Shown here in pieces: positions 61,924 through 64,000 of a DNA stretch of 64,000 bases (within the stretch, counting starts at the first letter, position 1; every line of letters starts with the position of its first letter). A program made the translations under genes and the position numbers. The DNA is from Deltaproteobacteria bacterium HGW-Deltaproteobacteria-18 (lineage in GTDB: Bacteria > Desulfobacterota > Desulfovibrionia > Desulfovibrionales > Desulfomicrobiaceae), in contig PHBE01000003.1 of assembly GCA_002841885.1 (NCBI GenBank), forward strand, positions 124,001 to 188,000, written 5' to 3'. The notes below the pieces were generated by a model. The model saw only the letters and a program-made list of their open reading frames with translations. It made no database searches and was not told the origin of the DNA.

Positions 61924-62534
61924 GGTTTTCCTCGCAGTAGTTGTAAGGCGTGGCGTATTTTTTCGTGCTCCTTGATCCCGGGGGCGCTCTCGACTCCGGA
62001 GTTGAGATCGAATCCGGCCGCGCCGGTGGTTTTCATGACCGTCAGATTGTGTGGCCCAAGGCCCCCCGCCAGATACCAGGGGTGGGGGCATTGCAGCTTT
62101 TGCAGGTCTTTGGGGGCGAGGCTCTTGCCGTGTCCGCCCCCGCTTTTGCCGCTGTCCAACAGAATGGCCCGGCAGACCGGGGCGAAGAGGAGCATGTCCG
62201 AGGCCAATCGCTCCGGCGTTGGATAACGCTCGGGCCACATGGTCTTGATGACTCGCTCGGGGCCAAGGGCCATGCACTGCTCCAGGGTGTGCCCGCCGTG
62301 AAGCTGGAGCAGATCGAGGTCCGCTCCGGTGGCGATGGACCGGATTTCCTCCACGCTTTGGCGCACAAAGACTCCGGTCTTGAGGGCGCGGCCGGGCTTT
62401 TGGGAGGCGACCCATTCCCGGGTGACATTCCGGGGGCTCCCGGGATGAAAGATGAAACCCAAAAGATCGATGCCGAGCGTGTCGCAGAATTCGACATCCT
62501 CCGCCCGGGTCATGCCGCAAACCTTGATGATCAT
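61920..62534 (-). CDS. trpF: Phosphoribosylanthranilate isomerase
   Basis: TIM-barrel enzyme of 204 aa. [11 protein letters not shown] holds the catalytic Cys, LLQLHGG and [15 protein letters not shown] the substrate loop and catalytic Asp, and [18 protein letters not shown] the phosphate site. Here trpF is a separate gene between trpC and trpB. Joined to both neighbours by ATGA overlaps. Confidence 0.95.
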   Translation of the reverse strand: MIIKVCGMTRAEDVEFCDTLGIDLLGFIFHPGSPRNVTREWVASQKPGRALKTGVFVRQSVEEIRSIATGADLDLLQLHGGHTLEQCMALGPERVIKTMWPERYPTPERLASDMLLFAPVCRAILLDSGKSGGGHGKSLAPKDLQKLQCPHPWYLAGGLGPHNLTVMKTTGAAGFDLNSGVESAPGIKEHEKIRHALQLLRGKP

Positions 62535-63304
62535 GACTGGCCTCCGGTAAGCGCGGCCAAGCCCTGGCCGGGATCGCCGTGCTGCATGATCGCCGTGCCG
62601 ATCAGAAGCGCGTCCAGGCCGGCGGCCTTGAGCTCCCGCACTTGCTCTTGCGTATTGATGCCGCTGGCCCCGATCCAGATTTCTCCATCCTCCTTGCGCC
62701 GCACCATGTCCAGGCAGCGGCCAAGATCCGTGGTCAAGGTGTCCAGGTCGCGGTTGTTAACCTGGATGATGGTGCTCCCGATCTCCTTGGCCCGGTCCAG
62801 GTCACGTTCATCGAATATCTCGACTACCGGCTCAAGGCCGTTTGTCAGGCACAGGGCGTGCAACTGGGCCAGTTCGTCAAGATCATCGAACATGCGCACG
62901 ATGAGCAGGATGGCCGAGGCCGGAGTGGCCATGGTCGCCTCCACCTGCAGGGGGTGGATGATGAAGTCCTTGCGCAGCAGGGGCAGCCCCAGTGGCGCGA
63001 CCTCGGACAAAAAACCGAGGCCCCCCTTGAAATAGGTCGATTCCGTCAGGATCGACAGGGCGCATGCTCCGGCCTCTGCGTATCCCCGGCAGGCTTGCAG
63101 GGGCAAAACGTCCAGATTGATGTCGCCCCTGGACGGGGACGCGCGCTTGTATTCGGCGATGATCCCCGAGGACCCTGGTCGGGTCAGGGCCGCGCCGAAT
63201 TCCGGACGCAGTCCGTCATGGGGAACGTGTCTGTGCCCTGCGTCGCGCAGGCGGATGAGTTCGTCGATTTCAGCTTGCTTGGCCCGTCGGAATTTCTCAA
63301 GCAT
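62531..63304 (-). CDS. trpC: Indole-3-glycerol phosphate synthase
   Basis: TIM-barrel enzyme of 257 aa. [13 protein letters not shown] contains the catalytic Lys and phosphate site, [18 protein letters not shown] and [13 protein letters not shown] the active-site Glu/Lys pair, VQVNNRDL-like [15 protein letters not shown] the Asn, and [25 protein letters not shown] the C-terminal phosphate site. The start overlaps trpD by eight bases. Confidence 0.95.
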   Translation of the reverse strand: MLEKFRRAKQAEIDELIRLRDAGHRHVPHDGLRPEFGAALTRPGSSGIIAEYKRASPSRGDINLDVLPLQACRGYAEAGACALSILTESTYFKGGLGFLSEVAPLGLPLLRKDFIIHPLQVEATMATPASAILLIVRMFDDLDELAQLHALCLTNGLEPVVEIFDERDLDRAKEIGSTIIQVNNRDLDTLTTDLGRCLDMVRRKEDGEIWIGASGINTQEQVRELKAAGLDALLIGTAIMQHGDPGQGLAALTGGQS

Positions 63305-64000
63305 GGAGCGCTCCGCTTTGGAGCCCCTGCTCCACTTTTGCCTGGGCCATTTCCATGGCTATTTCCAGCGGCAGATCGTCTTCCAGCAGATAAAGGGCCA
63401 CGCCAAGGTTGAGGGTGACCATGTCCTGAAGGGATTTTGGACCCTGTCCGGCAAGGACCTGTCGCTGGAGTTTCAGGGCCTGTTCCTTGCTGTCGCAGGC
63501 CAGGTCCCGGGGGATGCAGGTCGAGAGGCCAAAATCCGCCGGGTCGATGACTGCCTCGCGGATTTTGCCGTGCTCGACGAAGATGACCTGGCCGGGTCCG
63601 CAGGGGGTCAGTTCGTCGAACCCGCCTGCGCCATGCACGATGGCCGCGCGTTCAAGGCCTTTTCTGGCCGCCAGCACCTGGGCGATCATGGGCGCGAAGC
63701 GAAAATCCGGCACGCCGAGGATCTGGTGCGTGGGCAGGGCCGGGTTCAGAAGCGGGCCCATGAGGTTGAAGATGGTGCGCACGCCCAGTTGCTGTCGCAC
63801 CGGACCGACATGCCTGAAGGCCGGATGAAAATGCGGGGCGAAGAGGAAGACGAAGTTGCGTTTGGCGAGCTCCGTACGCGCCTCCTCGGGTTCCGTGACC
63901 AGGGGGTAGCCCATGTCCTCGACCACGTCGGCGCTGCCGCATTTGCTCGATACGGCGCGGTTGCCGTGCTTGACGACCTGGTAGCCCATGTCGGCCAGGA
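63297..64000 (-). CDS. trpD: Anthranilate phosphoribosyltransferase, 5' end beyond window
   Basis: C-terminal 234 residues of TrpD, which joins anthranilate to PRPP. KHGNRAVSSKCGSADVVEDMG is the substrate-binding HGNRxxSSxxGSAD motif. FAPHFHPAFRHVGPVRQQLGVRTIFNLMGPLLNPA is the anthranilate site, and VHGAGGFDEL follows. The frame runs off the right edge, so the start is not in the window. It is the first gene of the trp operon portion visible here. Confidence 0.95.
   Translation of the reverse strand, partial: LADMGYQVVKHGNRAVSSKCGSADVVEDMGYPLVTEPEEARTELAKRNFVFLFAPHFHPAFRHVGPVRQQLGVRTIFNLMGPLLNPALPTHQILGVPDFRFAPMIAQVLAARKGLERAAIVHGAGGFDELTPCGPGQVIFVEHGKIREAVIDPADFGLSTCIPRDLACDSKEQALKLQRQVLAGQGPKSLQDMVTLNLGVALYLLEDDLPLEIAMEMAQAKVEQGLQSGALHA

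Overview
The window is a GC-rich, densely packed bacterial chromosome segment. Its gene content fits a sulfate-reducing deltaproteobacterium of the Desulfovibrionales, perhaps Desulfomicrobium-like. This is an inference from three things: the EnvC/CtpA/YibQ string, the DUF116 protein beside rsmB, fmt and def, and an SH3/NlpC-P60 lipoprotein of a type known from Desulfovibrio. No ribosomal RNA or taxonomic marker was tested. I see no prophage, insertion sequence, CRISPR array or replication origin.

Left part (1-13800, mostly plus strand). A partial argD is followed by prmA, a MagIII-like DNA glycosylase, envC, ctpA and a YibQ-type deacetylase, many joined by ATGA overlaps. Next come a GAF / degenerate GGDEF / PilZ protein, an IscA-like protein, arfB, a large ADP-forming acyl-CoA synthetase on the minus strand, a YitT membrane protein and an NlpC/P60 lipoprotein.

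Middle-left (13800-29620). A cytoplasmic two-subunit molybdopterin/Fe-S oxidoreductase precedes a chemoreceptor and endonuclease IV. Two divergent glycosyltransferase-like genes, a tRNA-Ala(GGC) and a YceI protein follow. Then comes a coupled run: ModF-like tandem ATPase, CgeB-like glycosyltransferase, recN, pyrK, pyrD and a small CxxC protein.

Middle (29950-44800). A minus-strand operon hisS-aspS-def-fmt-DUF116-rsmB covers translation and tRNA/rRNA modification. It diverges from a plus-strand run: a MobB GTPase fused to an Fe-S domain, a ClC channel with CBS domains, a MoaD/HesA sulfur-carrier pair, rdgB, glmS and an AMIN-amidase. The amidase may be the partner of the catalytically dead EnvC.

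Right part (44800-64000). A DUF554 protein precedes a three-gene phosphorelay with no DNA-binding output. An arsR-arsC pair carries a perfect 26-bp operator. A CorC-type protein and zupT follow. Then comes a minus-strand choline-to-glycine-betaine operon (FadR-type regulator, betA, betB, betaine-binding protein) with three GGTNNNACC operator-like sites. Upstream lies a frameshifted four-helix-bundle gene holding a perfect 36-bp palindrome at the frameshift, then glnA, a 121-bp inverted-repeat element, and the end of a trp operon in transcription order trpD-C-F-B-A.

The most unusual stretch is 57480-58270, where operator-like sites, perfect palindromes and the broken four-helix-bundle gene share sequence cores. 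No complete novel system is evident; the best candidates for new biology are that stretch, the MobB-FeS fusion beside ClC/MoaD/HesA, and the phosphorelay cluster.
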